Shown here: in pieces, positions 8,714 through 18,210 of the stretch
Layout of the letters: each line of letters opens with the position of its first letter
How positions within the stretch are numbered: position 1 is the stretch's first letter
Assembly (NCBI RefSeq): GCF_949774925.1
Contig: NZ_OX458932.1
Location: 1,922,001 to 1,986,000 of the forward strand
Reading direction: 5' to 3'
DNA length: 64,000 nucleotides
DNA from: Candidatus Methylacidiphilum fumarolicum
Lineage (GTDB): Bacteria > Verrucomicrobiota > Verrucomicrobiia > Methylacidiphilales > Methylacidiphilaceae
Position numbers and translations under genes: made by a program
The notes under the pieces: model-generated
Seen by the model: the letters and a program-made list of their open reading frames with translations, nothing else
What the model was told of the DNA's origin: nothing
The model's database searches: none

Positions 8714-10184
8714 CTACTCCATCCAAGCCTGAGGGCTCTGGGATGGAGTTTCGCGCTTCCCTGCGGGCAGTTTCACCGGAGTATGCTCGGCTCGCGGACT
8801 TCCAGCCCGCAGCGAGGTTCCATCCGGCCAGAGCTTCCCGCTCCACGCATGGATCGGTTCCCGTCCATTCCTTTCCGCATACAACGACCTTCGGCCCCGG
8901 AAAGGCGAAGCCGTGATCCTTCTCCCATTTCGCCAAGCCCCAGTCGAGAAGCCCGAGCGCCGAGTTCTCGTCCCGATGGCAGGACGCTCCGCATGCGCAC
9001 TCATGCCACCGGTCGCCGAGGGTCTTTTTCACGACGCCGCCGCATCGGTGGCATCTCTGGCTTGGCTTCAACGTCCTCGCCTGTGCTTCCAGCTATCCGA
9101 TACCAGCCTCTTCCGCTTTGTATCCGACCATCGCCCCGAAAGCTCCGAACGATGCGTCCAACATCTCTCGATTCAGCCCGGCTTTTTGCCGCACACGTTT
9201 CCCGGGCTTTTTCCGGCTGCCCCGGGCCGAAGCCGTCATCCTTTTCGGCTCCAGCTCCTCCGTGATCAACAGTCCGCTGCGTCTCACCATCGCGGCGCTC
9301 TGCTTGTGCAGGAAATCCTTCCTGACGTTCGCCACCTTGGTGTGCATCCGGGCGAGCAGCTCGTACTGCTTGCGCAACCTCTTGGAAATGCGAAATCCCT
9401 TCCGTTTCCCCTGCTTGCGGATCGCCGCCTCCATCTTGCGGGAGATCGTCCGCCCGAGCTTCCTGAGCTTCTTAAGCGCCTTGCGCAGATGGCGCGGATT
9501 GGCGACCTCGGAAACGTCCGGCTCGCTCTTTCCCGGCTCCAACCTGGCGCTGGTCAGGAACCGCTCCGTGCCCAGGTCGAAAGCCTCGGCTCCACAGCCA
9601 TGCTCCCGCGCCGGCCGGCAGCGCATCGTGACCGACGCATGCCATCGGCCGCCGGAAAGAAAGATCTCGCATGTCCTGGGTTCTCCGGGAGTACGGGCCT
9701 TGCCCCGGATCGGGATCTCCCCGATGCCAGAGAAACGAAGCTTCAGGTGAGCGCTTCGCTCTCTGGCGAGCAGCCGCCAGTCTCCTTCGTGCTGCTTGAA
9801 GCCGAAACCGCTGAATCGCCCTGCCTGCTTGAAACGCGGGAATCCCGGATTTTCGCCTTGCCGGACGCGGCGGAAGAACGCCTGAAAGGCGAGATCCAAC
9901 CTCTTGAGCGTTACCTGGGCGGATTGAGCGTTAATCGAGGAGAGAAGCGCGCTGCAGGAACGGAGCTCGGTGAGCCATCAGCACTGCTCGACGAAACCGA
10001 TGCGCCGCTTTTCCTCCTTCCACGCCCGCCTGCGCTCCTCCAAAGCTAGGTTCCAGAGGAAGCAATGGACCCAGCGAGTCCGCAAAAGCTCCTCCCGGAC
10101 GGTCTTGGATGGATAGAGCCGGTAGGTGACCTTGCGCTCGACCGGGCCCAGAACGGGAAGACCAGCGGGTGACGCGATCATCAT
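8714..10184 (-). pseudogene. tnpB: tnpB, RNA-guided nuclease of IS605 type, interrupted by two in-frame stops
   Basis: One reading frame runs from the ATG pair near 10184 through the whole gene, broken only by TGA at 9978-9980 and TAG at 9093-9095; no frameshift lies between these pieces. Piece 1 holds the N-terminal TYRLYPS domain. Piece 2 holds RuvC-I (AFDLGTERF) and RuvC-II (ITEEL). Piece 3 holds the zinc finger (RCHRCGG, CACG) and RuvC-III (HRDENSA). All three catalytic acidic residues are therefore still encoded, but on separate fragments. The last part may also be frameshifted, since the frame ending at 8714 (EHTPVKLP then TAG) looks more like a normal TnpB tail, while the main frame runs out of the IS. 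Copy 2 shares the stops. Confidence 0.85.
8717..8748. repeat. IS right-end hairpin, copy 1
   Basis: CTCCATCC (8717-8724) pairs perfectly with GGATGGAG (8741-8748). The loop itself contains AGCC and GGCT that can pair. This is the type of imperfect subterminal hairpin TnpA binds. The same sequence is at 37239-37270. Confidence 0.75.
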
Positions 10185-10232
10185 GAGGCGACGCTGGACA
10201 GTGGCCAGCAATATGGTCTATCATTTAGTGTA

Positions 10233-10649
10233 ATGACAGGTCAAGTGCGTTTGCACCTTCTGCATCACTGCGTTTACGCGCTGCACTACCATTTAGTTCT
10301 TGTCACAAAATACCGCCGCAAGGCGCTCACCCGCCCCATGCTTGACCGGTTGCGTGCTATTGCGGAAATGCGCTGGGAGGGATGGGGCGGACAGCTGCTT
10401 GAGTGCAACGGAGAATCTGACCACGTTCACTTGCTAGTTGCGTTGCCACCAAATCTTGGACTCAGCCGCTTCCTGAACCATCTCAAGACAACTTCTTCCA
10501 GGCTTCTCCGCAGAGAGTTTGCCACAACGGTCGCCCGTTTCTATCGTAAGGCAGTTCTTTGGAGCCGTTCCTACTGCGTTATCACGTGCGGGGGCGCCCC
10601 ATTAACCGTCCTCAAACAGTACATCGAACGGCAAGAAACGCCGGAATAG
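10233..10649 (+). CDS. tnpA: IS200/IS605 transposase TnpA (HUH Y1)
   Basis: 138 residues, normal length for an IS200-type Y1 transposase. The HUH metal motif is His64-Val-His66 (SDHVHLLV), and the nucleophilic Tyr is Tyr130 in LKQYIERQ. It cuts and rejoins single-stranded IS ends, recognising the subterminal hairpins. It is divergent from tnpB with about 48 bp between starts. It appears intact and is the likely source of mobility for both copies. The stop TAG at 10647 is followed directly by the left-end hairpin. Confidence 0.93.
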   Translation: MTGQVRLHLLHHCVYALHYHLVLVTKYRRKALTRPMLDRLRAIAEMRWEGWGGQLLECNGESDHVHLLVALPPNLGLSRFLNHLKTTSSRLLRREFATTVARFYRKAVLWSRSYCVITCGGAPLTVLKQYIERQETPE

Positions 10650-10702
10650 GGCGGCCTTCACCACCAGCCAAGCCCAAGGCTCTGGCTGGAGCACTGGCCG
10701 CC
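10650..10702. repeat. IS left-end hairpin, copy 1
   Basis: GGCGGCC (10650-10656) pairs with GGCCGCC (10696-10702). Inside it CCAGCC and GGCTGG form a second stem. It begins right after the tnpA stop. The same structure is at 35285-35337. Confidence 0.75.
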
Positions 10703-10747
10703 AGAGAGGGTAGAAAATAAGAAGAAAACATCCTTAACTCACCATCC

Positions 10748-11440
10748 CTAACTGGAAATATCAGTTGAGTTAGCCGTCGCTTTTTTCTGATAGTGCTTTA
10801 GGTGGAACTGAACAGGAATAATGACTTTTGATTCGACGGGGCGATTCCCTTTTTTTGCTGGATGTAATTTCCATCTTTTAACGGCGTTGAGAGCCAATCG
10901 ATCAAGCTCGGCATCACCAGAGGACTTATAGAGAGCCGTGGATTTGACATGCCCAGTTGCCAAAACTTCAGCAAGAACATAGCAAACAACTGCTTCCTTC
11001 TGGAGATGAGGAGCTACTTTTTGAGATCCTGACCGAAGTGGAGGATTGAATCGAACGCAAATGATTTTCCGGCGGATCCGGTTTGAATGATTCGCTTCTT
11101 TTGAGAATTTCCATTTTCTTGCAGACAGAAGGGCAGTTTCATCCAGCTCGGGATACCCGGAAGACTTATATATGGTAGCGTTTTTGACAAGGCCATCAGG
11201 AGCAATCTCCACCAAAATATAAACTTTTCGATGCTCTCTTTTTCGGTGTCTTGTAAATTGATAGCTGTCGGAATTTTGGCCTACATTTGAACCTTCTAAA
11301 CTGGTTAGATTTTTGGGTTGGGCTACACAAGACAAGGGGAGCAACAAATAAAAAAAAGAGAAAAAAAGAAACTTTCGGATAGAAGTCACTTCCAATTCTT
11401 TAAAAGAAAAATAATTTTTTAGAATTTCAAAGAAGCTCAA
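10748..11440 (-). CDS. exported protein with two TonB C-terminal-like domains
   Basis: 230 residues from the TTG at 11440. A GTG at 11389 (giving MTSIRKFLFF...) would place a cleaner signal peptide at the N-terminus and may be the true start. Two similar domains follow, at about residues 70-132 and 148-215. Each has the TonB C-terminal pattern: V-x-I/L-A-x-G, an A-x-L/I-Y-K-S-S-G, E-L-D-x-x-A-L, then a K-W-K-x-x-x-A. TonB domains contact outer-membrane receptors or act as periplasmic binding modules. No proline-rich spacer and no ExbB/ExbD genes are seen, so classic energy transduction is doubtful. It begins 33 bp beyond the IS. Confidence 0.7.
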   Translation of the reverse strand: MSFFEILKNYFSFKELEVTSIRKFLFFSFFYLLLPLSCVAQPKNLTSLEGSNVGQNSDSYQFTRHRKREHRKVYILVEIAPDGLVKNATIYKSSGYPELDETALLSARKWKFSKEANHSNRIRRKIICVRFNPPLRSGSQKVAPHLQKEAVVCYVLAEVLATGHVKSTALYKSSGDAELDRLALNAVKRWKLHPAKKGNRPVESKVIIPVQFHLKHYQKKATANSTDISS

Positions 11441-11610
11441 TAAAGTACTTTTCCAACGAAAGCAATCAAAAAAGGAAAAACTTTCTAAAGAGTTTCGGAG
11501 TCTTAACGATCATGTTCCACTACTGGTGGCTTCGTGTGATGTGTCTTGAAAAAAAACATTCCTTTAGCTTTGCTTAAAAATTGAATAGACCATAAAGATT
11601 TTGAACATTT

Positions 11611-13494
11611 ATGAAACCTCTAAGAGTCTTGTCACTTATTTTCCCTTTTTTTCTCACCTCCCCTCTTCTGTTCGGGACGGATTCATCCCTTATTCCTTTA
11701 CCAGTTCTTTTCAGCGAACCGGAAGCCGCAGCACCAAAAATTTCTCCTGATGGAGAAAAACTAGCCTATCTTTATCCAGAGAATAGGGTTCGGAACGTTC
11801 GCGTCAGGTTCTTAGGACAAAAGAACGAACTGACTATCACGCACTTAGAAAAAAGGGGCATCAGGCACTTTTTTTGGCATCCAGATAGTAATTCTATTTT
11901 CTATCTAGAAGACCAAAAAGGAAATGAGAATTTTCATCTCTTTGAAGTAGGCCTTGATGGAAAAAATCCAACAGATTTAACCCCTTTTGAGAATGCTAAA
12001 GTCCAAGTCATTGCCGTGGAGCCGTCTAACAAAAAGTTCATGCTTTTGGCTCTCAATACACGGAACCCTAAATATTTTGATGTCTATAAACTAATCTTTG
12101 CTACAAAAAAACTAGAATTACTCGAAGAAAACCCTGGAAATATAATCGATTGGGTAGCCGACCATAATTTTGAGATTCGTGCCACACAAGCCCTAATGCC
12201 TAATGGGATAGGAGCAGTCAATGTCAGGGAAACTGTCCGTTCCCCTTGGAAACCGCTTCTTCAGTGGCAGCTTGAAGAAGATAATGTCAAAATTGTGGAT
12301 TTTAGTCCTGATAACAAATCTCTTTGGCTTCTATCCAGTAAAAAGGCAAACACCACTCGGCTCATATCGATGGCCATAGAATCAACCCAAAGGAAAGTAC
12401 TTTATGAAGATCCACGGTATGATGTAGCCGGAATTGTAGAGAACCCTAAAACTTATGCTCTAGAAGCCGTTGCGATTATAAAGGATAAAACTCAGTGGCA
12501 ATTCTTTGACCCACAAATGGAAGAATATTTTGCATACCTCAAAACGATTCATTCTGGCACCATTGAGATTATCAGCAGAAACTATGAGGACACTGTGTGG
12601 ACTATACGATTTAGTTCTGATATGGATCCTGGGACCTATTATCTATTTTACCCTAAAAAAATGAAAGCGGAGTTTTTGTTCCACACCAACTCTCGACTTT
12701 TAGCTTACCAGCTTGCTCCAGTAAAACCCATAGCCTTCAGGGCTAGAGATAATCTACTCATCGAAGGATATCTGACTTTGCCTAGAGAAAATACAAAAAA
12801 CCTCCCTTTTGTTTTATATGTGCATGGGGGGCCGTGGACGCGAGATTATTGGGAATTTAGCCCTGTGGTCCAGTTCCTAGCCAACAGAGGCTATGGAGTC
12901 CTTCAATTTAATTTTAGAGGGTCTACCGGTTATGGGAAGGATTTTTATAATGCAGGGAATAAGCAATGGGGCAAAAAAATGCTTGATGATATTCTTGACG
13001 CTAAAAAATGGGTTATTGAGCAGCAATACGCTAATCCTCATAAAGTCGCCATTATGGGATTTAGCTATGGGGGGTATGCTACGCTTGCAGCTTTAGCTTT
13101 TTATCCTGATGAATTTGCTTGTGGCATCGACGCTATGGGCCCTTCTAATCTTTTTACGCTCTTCAACTCCTTTCCGCCTTATTGGGAACCATTAAAGATC
13201 TTAATCAAAAAAAGACTAGGAGACCCACAAACTGACAGTGAATATTTTACAAGTAGTTCGCCATTATTTGCCGCTGACCGCATCAAAGCCCCTTTACTTA
13301 TAGGCCAAGGAGAAAACGATGTCCGTGTTAAAAAAATGGAAAGCGACCAAATCGTTGAGGCTTTAAGAAAGAAAGGGCAAACTGTAGAATATCTTGTTTT
13401 TCAAAATCAGGGACATGATTTTCTCAATCCAGCTAATAGACTGCAGTTCTTTGAAGCCGTGGAGGTTTTTCTCAATAAGTATCTAGGAAAATGA
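11611..13494 (+). CDS. S9 family serine peptidase (prolyl oligopeptidase / acylaminoacyl peptidase type)
   Basis: 627 residues. A signal peptide covers about residues 1-22. The N-terminal beta-propeller-like region (with SPDGEKLAYL and SPDNKSLWLL blades) precedes an alpha/beta-hydrolase domain from about residue 390. The catalytic triad is visible: Ser485 in GFSYGGYA, Asp570 in GENDVRV and His602 in NQGHDF; the oxyanion region YVHGGP is also present. It is expected to act on short peptides in the periplasm. It is monocistronic, with no Shine-Dalgarno before the ATG. Confidence 0.92.
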   Translation: MKPLRVLSLIFPFFLTSPLLFGTDSSLIPLPVLFSEPEAAAPKISPDGEKLAYLYPENRVRNVRVRFLGQKNELTITHLEKRGIRHFFWHPDSNSIFYLEDQKGNENFHLFEVGLDGKNPTDLTPFENAKVQVIAVEPSNKKFMLLALNTRNPKYFDVYKLIFATKKLELLEENPGNIIDWVADHNFEIRATQALMPNGIGAVNVRETVRSPWKPLLQWQLEEDNVKIVDFSPDNKSLWLLSSKKANTTRLISMAIESTQRKVLYEDPRYDVAGIVENPKTYALEAVAIIKDKTQWQFFDPQMEEYFAYLKTIHSGTIEIISRNYEDTVWTIRFSSDMDPGTYYLFYPKKMKAEFLFHTNSRLLAYQLAPVKPIAFRARDNLLIEGYLTLPRENTKNLPFVLYVHGGPWTRDYWEFSPVVQFLANRGYGVLQFNFRGSTGYGKDFYNAGNKQWGKKMLDDILDAKKWVIEQQYANPHKVAIMGFSYGGYATLAALAFYPDEFACGIDAMGPSNLFTLFNSFPPYWEPLKILIKKRLGDPQTDSEYFTSSSPLFAADRIKAPLLIGQGENDVRVKKMESDQIVEALRKKGQTVEYLVFQNQGHDFLNPANRLQFFEAVEVFLNKYLGK

Positions 13495-13566
13495 CATCTT
13501 TTTTTTCAATGGCACAGAAGAATTTGCATCAACCCCCAAAAGATCCCTGTTTTGCCTTATTTTCTT

Positions 13567-14541
13567 TCAGAGCTTGAACCAACAATAGTGTTTTTCCTTT
13601 TCCCAGTGGATCTTAGTTCCAAAAGGCCTGCATAAAGATATCATCCTTTCGATAATTTCTTCTGCCTCTCTACCTTTAGCTCTTTGGGCTTTGAAATTGG
13701 TTATAACCACAGGGAAAAGCCGAAGAGAAACTAGTTTTTTCCCTTCCAGTATTAAAAGAAAAACAAAGCTCCAATCGTTTCTAAAATAAGGATCTACCAT
13801 GTAATCATCAATAAAATCGCCACAGGAATAGAGGATTAAGGAATGACGAAAAATCTCTATGGCACGAAAAACGTGAGGGGAATGACCAAAGACAACATCG
13901 GCACCTTGTTCTATTAATTTATGCGCAAAATCGATATGCTCAGTCGGCACTTCAAATCCCCAATTAGGACCCCAATGCGCTGAAACGATGAGGAAATCTA
14001 CTTTTGTTTTTGTTTCTTTGACAAGCTCGAAAAGCGTCTGAGCTCTTGGATCATCGAGTTGTATAGGAACATAATGAATTCCCGCTTCTTCTGAAGCTTC
14101 CCAGGAAGGTTCGTTATCAGTAAAAGCAAGAAAGCCAATTTTTAATCGTTGAATCTGATCAATTACTGGCAACCGACTTTCTTCTAGGTTTACTCCCGCC
14201 CCACTATGCAGAATACCAGCAGCATCAAGATGATCCAGCATTTCACACAAGGCTTTTTTGCCAAAGTCAAGCACATGGTTATTAGCAAGGGAGACTACCC
14301 GAATGCCGGCATCTTTAAGTACTTCAATGTTTTTAACTGCTGATTTAAAACGAAAAACTTTTGGCGGCAGCTCATAAAACTCCGTTTGGTCAGTAAAAAC
14401 ACATTCTAGATTGCAGCCTTTCCAATCCGCACATCGGAAAAGAGAAAGAAGATCACCCCATGGGTAAGAAGAATCCACTACTTCTAATAGCTCATCAACG
14501 AGCCTTCCAAGCATGACATCACCCACCAAAATTATCCTCAT
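13567..14541 (-). CDS. CapA-family (PGA_cap) metallophosphatase-like protein
   Basis: 324 residues. The start (ILVGDVMLGR), the NLE motif (CNLECVF), VVSLANNHVLDFG, SAHWGPNW and VFGHSPHV are the conserved blocks of the CapA/poly-gamma-glutamate capsule family, a calcineurin-like fold. No signal peptide is visible, and capB/capC-type genes are not nearby. A role in capsule synthesis is therefore not supported by context; phosphoesterase activity is inferred from the fold. Confidence 0.85.
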   Translation of the reverse strand: MRIILVGDVMLGRLVDELLEVVDSSYPWGDLLSLFRCADWKGCNLECVFTDQTEFYELPPKVFRFKSAVKNIEVLKDAGIRVVSLANNHVLDFGKKALCEMLDHLDAAGILHSGAGVNLEESRLPVIDQIQRLKIGFLAFTDNEPSWEASEEAGIHYVPIQLDDPRAQTLFELVKETKTKVDFLIVSAHWGPNWGFEVPTEHIDFAHKLIEQGADVVFGHSPHVFRAIEIFRHSLILYSCGDFIDDYMVDPYFRNDWSFVFLLILEGKKLVSLRLFPVVITNFKAQRAKGREAEEIIERMISLCRPFGTKIHWEKEKHYCWFKL

Positions 14542-14952
14542 GCCCTTTTGCTCTGTAGGCAGTAGGGTTTCCCAAAAAGAGGCCTCTTAAATACCAGAAA
14601 TCACCTCTTCCCTCTATTTTCTGTGTTATTTTACCTCCCCTATTGTCTTCTAACTAAGATATTGTGACATATTCCATGGAACTGATAAAGAAAGAATAGA
14701 CAACAAAAATACAATGAGGGTGGTGCTGTTAGAGATGAGTTTGCAGGAAGCTTGAGCCGGAAAAGAGCTTATAGCCTGATTTTTATAGATTGATTGATGT
14801 TTTTTCGTTTTATTGTTTTGAACAGAATCGTCCTCCTTTGATCTAACTAAAAAACCTTTGCTGTAGAATGAACTATTAAAAGAATGGCTATTAAAGAATT
14901 GCCAGAAGAGAAAAAGAATATTATATCACATTCACTATAGAGATAATAGAGA
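14542..14952. other. intergenic region between divergent genes
   Basis: 411 bp, AT-rich, with no convincing ORF (the longest ATG frames are under 20 codons). It must contain the divergent promoters of the CapA-like gene and the TauE/SafE permease gene. No operator or riboswitch was recognised. Confidence 0.4.
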
Positions 14953-15699
14953 ATGAAATTTTATATTGTTGGTTTTTTTGTTGCCTTTTTAATTGGATTG
15001 ACTGGGGTCGGAGGGGGAACGATAACCGTGCCTCTACTTATCCTTATGGGGATAGAGCCTACTATAGCTATTGGAATTTCTCTTGGATTTTCTGCGTTGA
15101 TTAAGATCCCAAGCTCCATGATTTACTTTTTTAAGGGGCATATCGATAAGAAAACATTACTTTATCTTTCCCTCGGTGGAATTCCAGGCGTTGTGCTTGG
15201 ATCTTTGATTTTACGGAAAATTTATCAGCAGGATCATCTTAAATCCATTATGCTTCTGCTCATTGGAGTTATCATTGTAATCTCTTCCCTCATTAACTTG
15301 TGGCATACGATAAAGGATTACAGACCAACGACAAACAAGTATACCCTATTACTGCCTTTATGTGCTTTTTTAATCGGTTTTGAAGTTGGCACTTTTTCTT
15401 CTGGAGCTGGTGCGCTTGGAACACTACTGCTCTTAAGCTTGACGACCTTAAGTCCTAGTGATGTTGTGGGGACAGACATCGCCTTTGGGCTTATTCTTTC
15501 CTTGATCGGAGGCGGTATCCATCTATTTCAAGGACTAAGTGATTCGAGTATTATCTTCAAAATGGTTATGGGAGGCATTTTTGGTGCTATTGGCGGCGCT
15601 TATGCTTGCATGGTTTTCCCTAAAAAACCAGCACGCATCTTTCTCCTTATTTGGCTCATTTTCGTTGGTGTTATGCTCTTTTTTAGATCGCTTCGCTAA
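14953..15699 (+). CDS. TauE/SafE family permease
   Basis: 248 residues, nearly all hydrophobic, with about seven or eight membrane segments. The first helix carries the family motif GLTGVGGGTITVPLL, and the second half repeats a related pattern (VGTFSSGAGALGTLLL). The family exports sulfite, sulfoacetate or other small organosulfur and carboxylate anions; the substrate here cannot be told. It is a single gene. The start has no clear Shine-Dalgarno. Confidence 0.88.
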   Translation: MKFYIVGFFVAFLIGLTGVGGGTITVPLLILMGIEPTIAIGISLGFSALIKIPSSMIYFFKGHIDKKTLLYLSLGGIPGVVLGSLILRKIYQQDHLKSIMLLLIGVIIVISSLINLWHTIKDYRPTTNKYTLLLPLCAFLIGFEVGTFSSGAGALGTLLLLSLTTLSPSDVVGTDIAFGLILSLIGGGIHLFQGLSDSSIIFKMVMGGIFGAIGGAYACMVFPKKPARIFLLIWLIFVGVMLFFRSLR

Positions 15700-15919
15700 C
15701 TGCTTTCTTTTCTTCCTAACCCAATGTGAAATGCTTCTGGGCTAAGAGCCAATTCTTGTTCCTATAACCTATAGTAGCCCCTCTGCTTAATACGATACCA
15801 GTTTAGCTTGCTTGATTGCCAAGTTAGGCAAGAGTAAGGACAGCTTAACAATCAAATCTTAAGCCACTTCCTTTAAAGCTCCAAGCTTAGGCCCTATCAC
15901 AAGCTCTAGGAGATAAAGT

Positions 15920-16795
15920 TTATGAACTAAGCTTTTTTCTATGCATCAGCTGCCAGATCATCGGGGTAAATATCAACTCAATAGCCAGAGGCATTTTTGA
16001 TCCAGGGCATACGATGGTATTAGGTCTCGACATGAAGGAATCCTTCAGCATGGATAATAGGTAGGGGAAATCAATTCCTTTAGGGTTTCGGAAACGAATG
16101 ACAAGCATACTCTCATCCGGAGAAGGAATGTCACGAGCAATAAAAGGATTCGAAGTATCCACAATCGGCACTCTTTGAAAATTCACAGCCGTATGAGAAA
16201 ACTGTGGACAGATATAGTTCACATAATCAGGCATTCTCCGCAATATCGTATGCACGACATCTTCATGCGCATAGCCTCTTTCTTTCTTATCCCGATGCAG
16301 TTTCTGTATCCACTCTAGATTGATAATAGGCACAATCCCAATGGGAAGATCCGTGTATTGGACGATGTTGACTTTATCGGTAACTAGTGCGCCATGCAGT
16401 CCTTCATAGAAAAGCAAGTCAGTCCCCTCTGGAATTTCTTCCCATGGAGTAAAAGTACCCGGCTTTTGTCCATATGGGGCCGCTTCTTCTTCATTATGTA
16501 AATACTTCCGGTATTTCCCTCTACCCGTTTGGCCATACTCTCTAAAAAGAGCTTCTAGCTCTTCAAAAAGATTGGCCTCCGGTCCAAAATGGCTGAAATG
16601 GGGATTTCCCTTCTTTTCCATTTCTTCCATTTTGGCGCGCATTTCCTGCCGGTCATACCTGTGAAAAGCATCGCCTTCAATGATAAAAGCATTAATCTTT
16701 TCCCTTCGGAAAATATGCTGAAAAGCAACTTTTACGGTAGAAGTACCAGCTCCAGAAGAGCCTGTAATGGAGATGATAGGATGTTTAGAAGACAT
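15920..16795 (-). CDS. prk: phosphoribulokinase (class I)
   Basis: 291 residues, the length of the bacterial class I enzyme. The P-loop is G12-SSGAGTS-19. EGDAFHRYDR and the later YEGLHGALV, DLPIGIVPIINLEWIQK and RRMPDYVNYICP blocks match the CbbP family. It phosphorylates ribulose 5-phosphate to ribulose 1,5-bisphosphate for Rubisco, so it marks a Calvin-Benson-Bassham cycle. It lies 22 bp downstream of fbp on the same strand, evidently in one operon. Rubisco genes are not in this window. Confidence 0.95.
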   Translation of the reverse strand: MSSKHPIISITGSSGAGTSTVKVAFQHIFRREKINAFIIEGDAFHRYDRQEMRAKMEEMEKKGNPHFSHFGPEANLFEELEALFREYGQTGRGKYRKYLHNEEEAAPYGQKPGTFTPWEEIPEGTDLLFYEGLHGALVTDKVNIVQYTDLPIGIVPIINLEWIQKLHRDKKERGYAHEDVVHTILRRMPDYVNYICPQFSHTAVNFQRVPIVDTSNPFIARDIPSPDESMLVIRFRNPKGIDFPYLLSMLKDSFMSRPNTIVCPGSKMPLAIELIFTPMIWQLMHRKKLSS

Positions 16796-16817
16796 AGCTA
16801 ATTACTATCCATTCTGG

Positions 16818-17888
16818 TTAATCGTTTCGAAAAAGAGATCTGGTAGAAAAAAGTGGAGAATCAAATTCGGTCGGTTTGCCACTATCATAATCATAGTGAT
16901 ACTGGTTGAGCCGCTCGACCTCTTCTTTTGATCCAAGGATTACGGGGATCCTTTGATGTAGGCTTTGGGGCACAATGTCTAGAATACACTCTCTACCTGT
17001 AGAGATCATTCCTCCGGCTTGTTCGACAATAAAACCCATTGGATTAGCCTCATAGAGAAGACGGAGTCTGCCTGGCTTAGAAAGGTCTTTTGTATCCCTT
17101 GGATACATAAAAAGACCGCCGCGGATAAGGATTCTATAGACTTCGGCAACCATAGAAGCAATCCAACGCATGTTAAAATCCTTTCCTCTTGGGCCAGTCT
17201 TTCCTTTAATACACTCCTCGACATATCTTTTAACGGGAGGCTCCCAGAATCTTTCATTCGAAGCATTGATGGCAAATTCCTTTGTCGATTCGACGATACG
17301 CATATTCGGATGCGTTAAAGTAAAAATGCCCACCTCTCGATCAAGGGTAAATCCATGGACTCCGTTGCCAACCGTTAAAATAAGCATGACCGTTGGGCCA
17401 TAAAGGGTAAATCCAGCTGCCACCTGCTCTCTTCCCGGTCTTAGGAAATGATGCTCTTTCAACGGCTCATTACCAACTGGCCCTTTTAAAATAGAGAAAA
17501 TAGAACCAACGGTTAAATTCAAATCCAAATTGGAAGAACCATCTAGTGGGTCAAAAATAAGAAGATATTTTCCTTTTTTATGTTCAGGAGGAATAATATA
17601 GGGCTGTTCCATTTCTTCAGAAACCATGCCCTGTAGCTGATCTCCCTCCTCGCATATCTTTAAGAAAATGTCATTGGCAATTACATCTAAAGGTTTCTGC
17701 TCTTCACCCTGAACGTTGACTGATACATTGACTTCCATGGTGTTGAGCCTGCCTCTAGAGACAGCCGCAGCCACATATTTGCAAGCACTTTCAATATCAT
17801 TGATCAACGAAGCTAGTTCAGGATCAATGGCGCCTTCTTTCCGCCGTTCTAACAAAAATTTACTCAACGTGACTCTGTGATAACTCAT
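16818..17888 (-). CDS. fbp: fructose-1,6-bisphosphatase class I
   Basis: 356 residues. Class I FBPase signatures: [20 protein letters not shown] (the metal-site motif), [34 protein letters not shown] and AGGMISTGR. It removes the C1 phosphate from fructose 1,6-bisphosphate (some bacterial forms also act on sedoheptulose bisphosphate) in gluconeogenesis and CO2 fixation. It is the first gene of the fbp-prk operon, and its promoter must lie in the AT-rich 320-bp spacer upstream. Confidence 0.95.
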   Translation of the reverse strand: MSYHRVTLSKFLLERRKEGAIDPELASLINDIESACKYVAAAVSRGRLNTMEVNVSVNVQGEEQKPLDVIANDIFLKICEEGDQLQGMVSEEMEQPYIIPPEHKKGKYLLIFDPLDGSSNLDLNLTVGSIFSILKGPVGNEPLKEHHFLRPGREQVAAGFTLYGPTVMLILTVGNGVHGFTLDREVGIFTLTHPNMRIVESTKEFAINASNERFWEPPVKRYVEECIKGKTGPRGKDFNMRWIASMVAEVYRILIRGGLFMYPRDTKDLSKPGRLRLLYEANPMGFIVEQAGGMISTGRECILDIVPQSLHQRIPVILGSKEEVERLNQYHYDYDSGKPTEFDSPLFSTRSLFRND

Positions 17889-18210
17889 AGCCTATTTGCT
17901 TCGGTTTAAAAGATTTGCACTTATGCTTAAAAAGAAATACCCCTTTTTTCAATAAAAAAGAACCCTCCTTTTAATTTATTTTCTCTCTTTAAAAGAATCT
18001 GGCTAGAAAAAAATTGAATAGCAACAAATTCTTCCTATTATCTCTTGTCATTACATATTGGCATATTTTATGATCGTATCCAAAAAAATAAAATCTTTCT
18101 TAGATCAGAAAGGCAAAAAGATAAAACCGATATTTTTTAGCTGTAAAATCTGTTTAAAGAGCTCTTTATATAGAGAGAATGCAATAAAATCATTGAGCTA
18201 GGACCAGAAC
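17889..18210. other. AT-rich divergent promoter region between fbp and the efflux operon
   Basis: 322 bp, very rich in A and T tracts. It separates fbp (leftward) and the TolC-like gene (rightward), so promoters for both must lie here. A 43-codon frame at 18070-18201 exists but has no recognisable features. No membrane-fusion adaptor gene is present. Confidence 0.45.

Larger units (their letters stand above)
8708..10714 (-). mobile_element. IS200/IS605-family insertion sequence, copy 1
   Basis: 2007 bp defined by comparison with the inverted copy at 35273-37279; identity stops at the same points on both sides. It carries divergent tnpA (+ strand) and a broken tnpB (- strand), with a hairpin at each end, the IS605 layout. 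It has no terminal inverted repeats and no evident target duplication, as expected for a single-strand HUH transposon. The element is strikingly GC-rich against AT-rich flanks, pointing to recent arrival from another lineage. The tnpA-side end is taken as the left end; TCTAC at that edge is a candidate target sequence. Confidence 0.9.

Noticed and set aside
8913..10049. Long open frame of 378 codons antisense to tnpB (and its twin at 35938-37074)
   Set aside because: It is a shadow of the GC-rich tnpB region with no recognisable domain; the real homology is on the other strand.
8714..10184. Recoding of TGA/TAG as sense codons in this genome
   Set aside because: Other genes in the window end normally at TGA and TAG with no extension of homology, so the stops in tnpB are genuine stops under the standard code.
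18070..18201. 43-codon frame just upstream of the TolC gene
   Set aside because: Lysine-rich product typical of translated AT-rich DNA, no ribosome site, no homology recognised.
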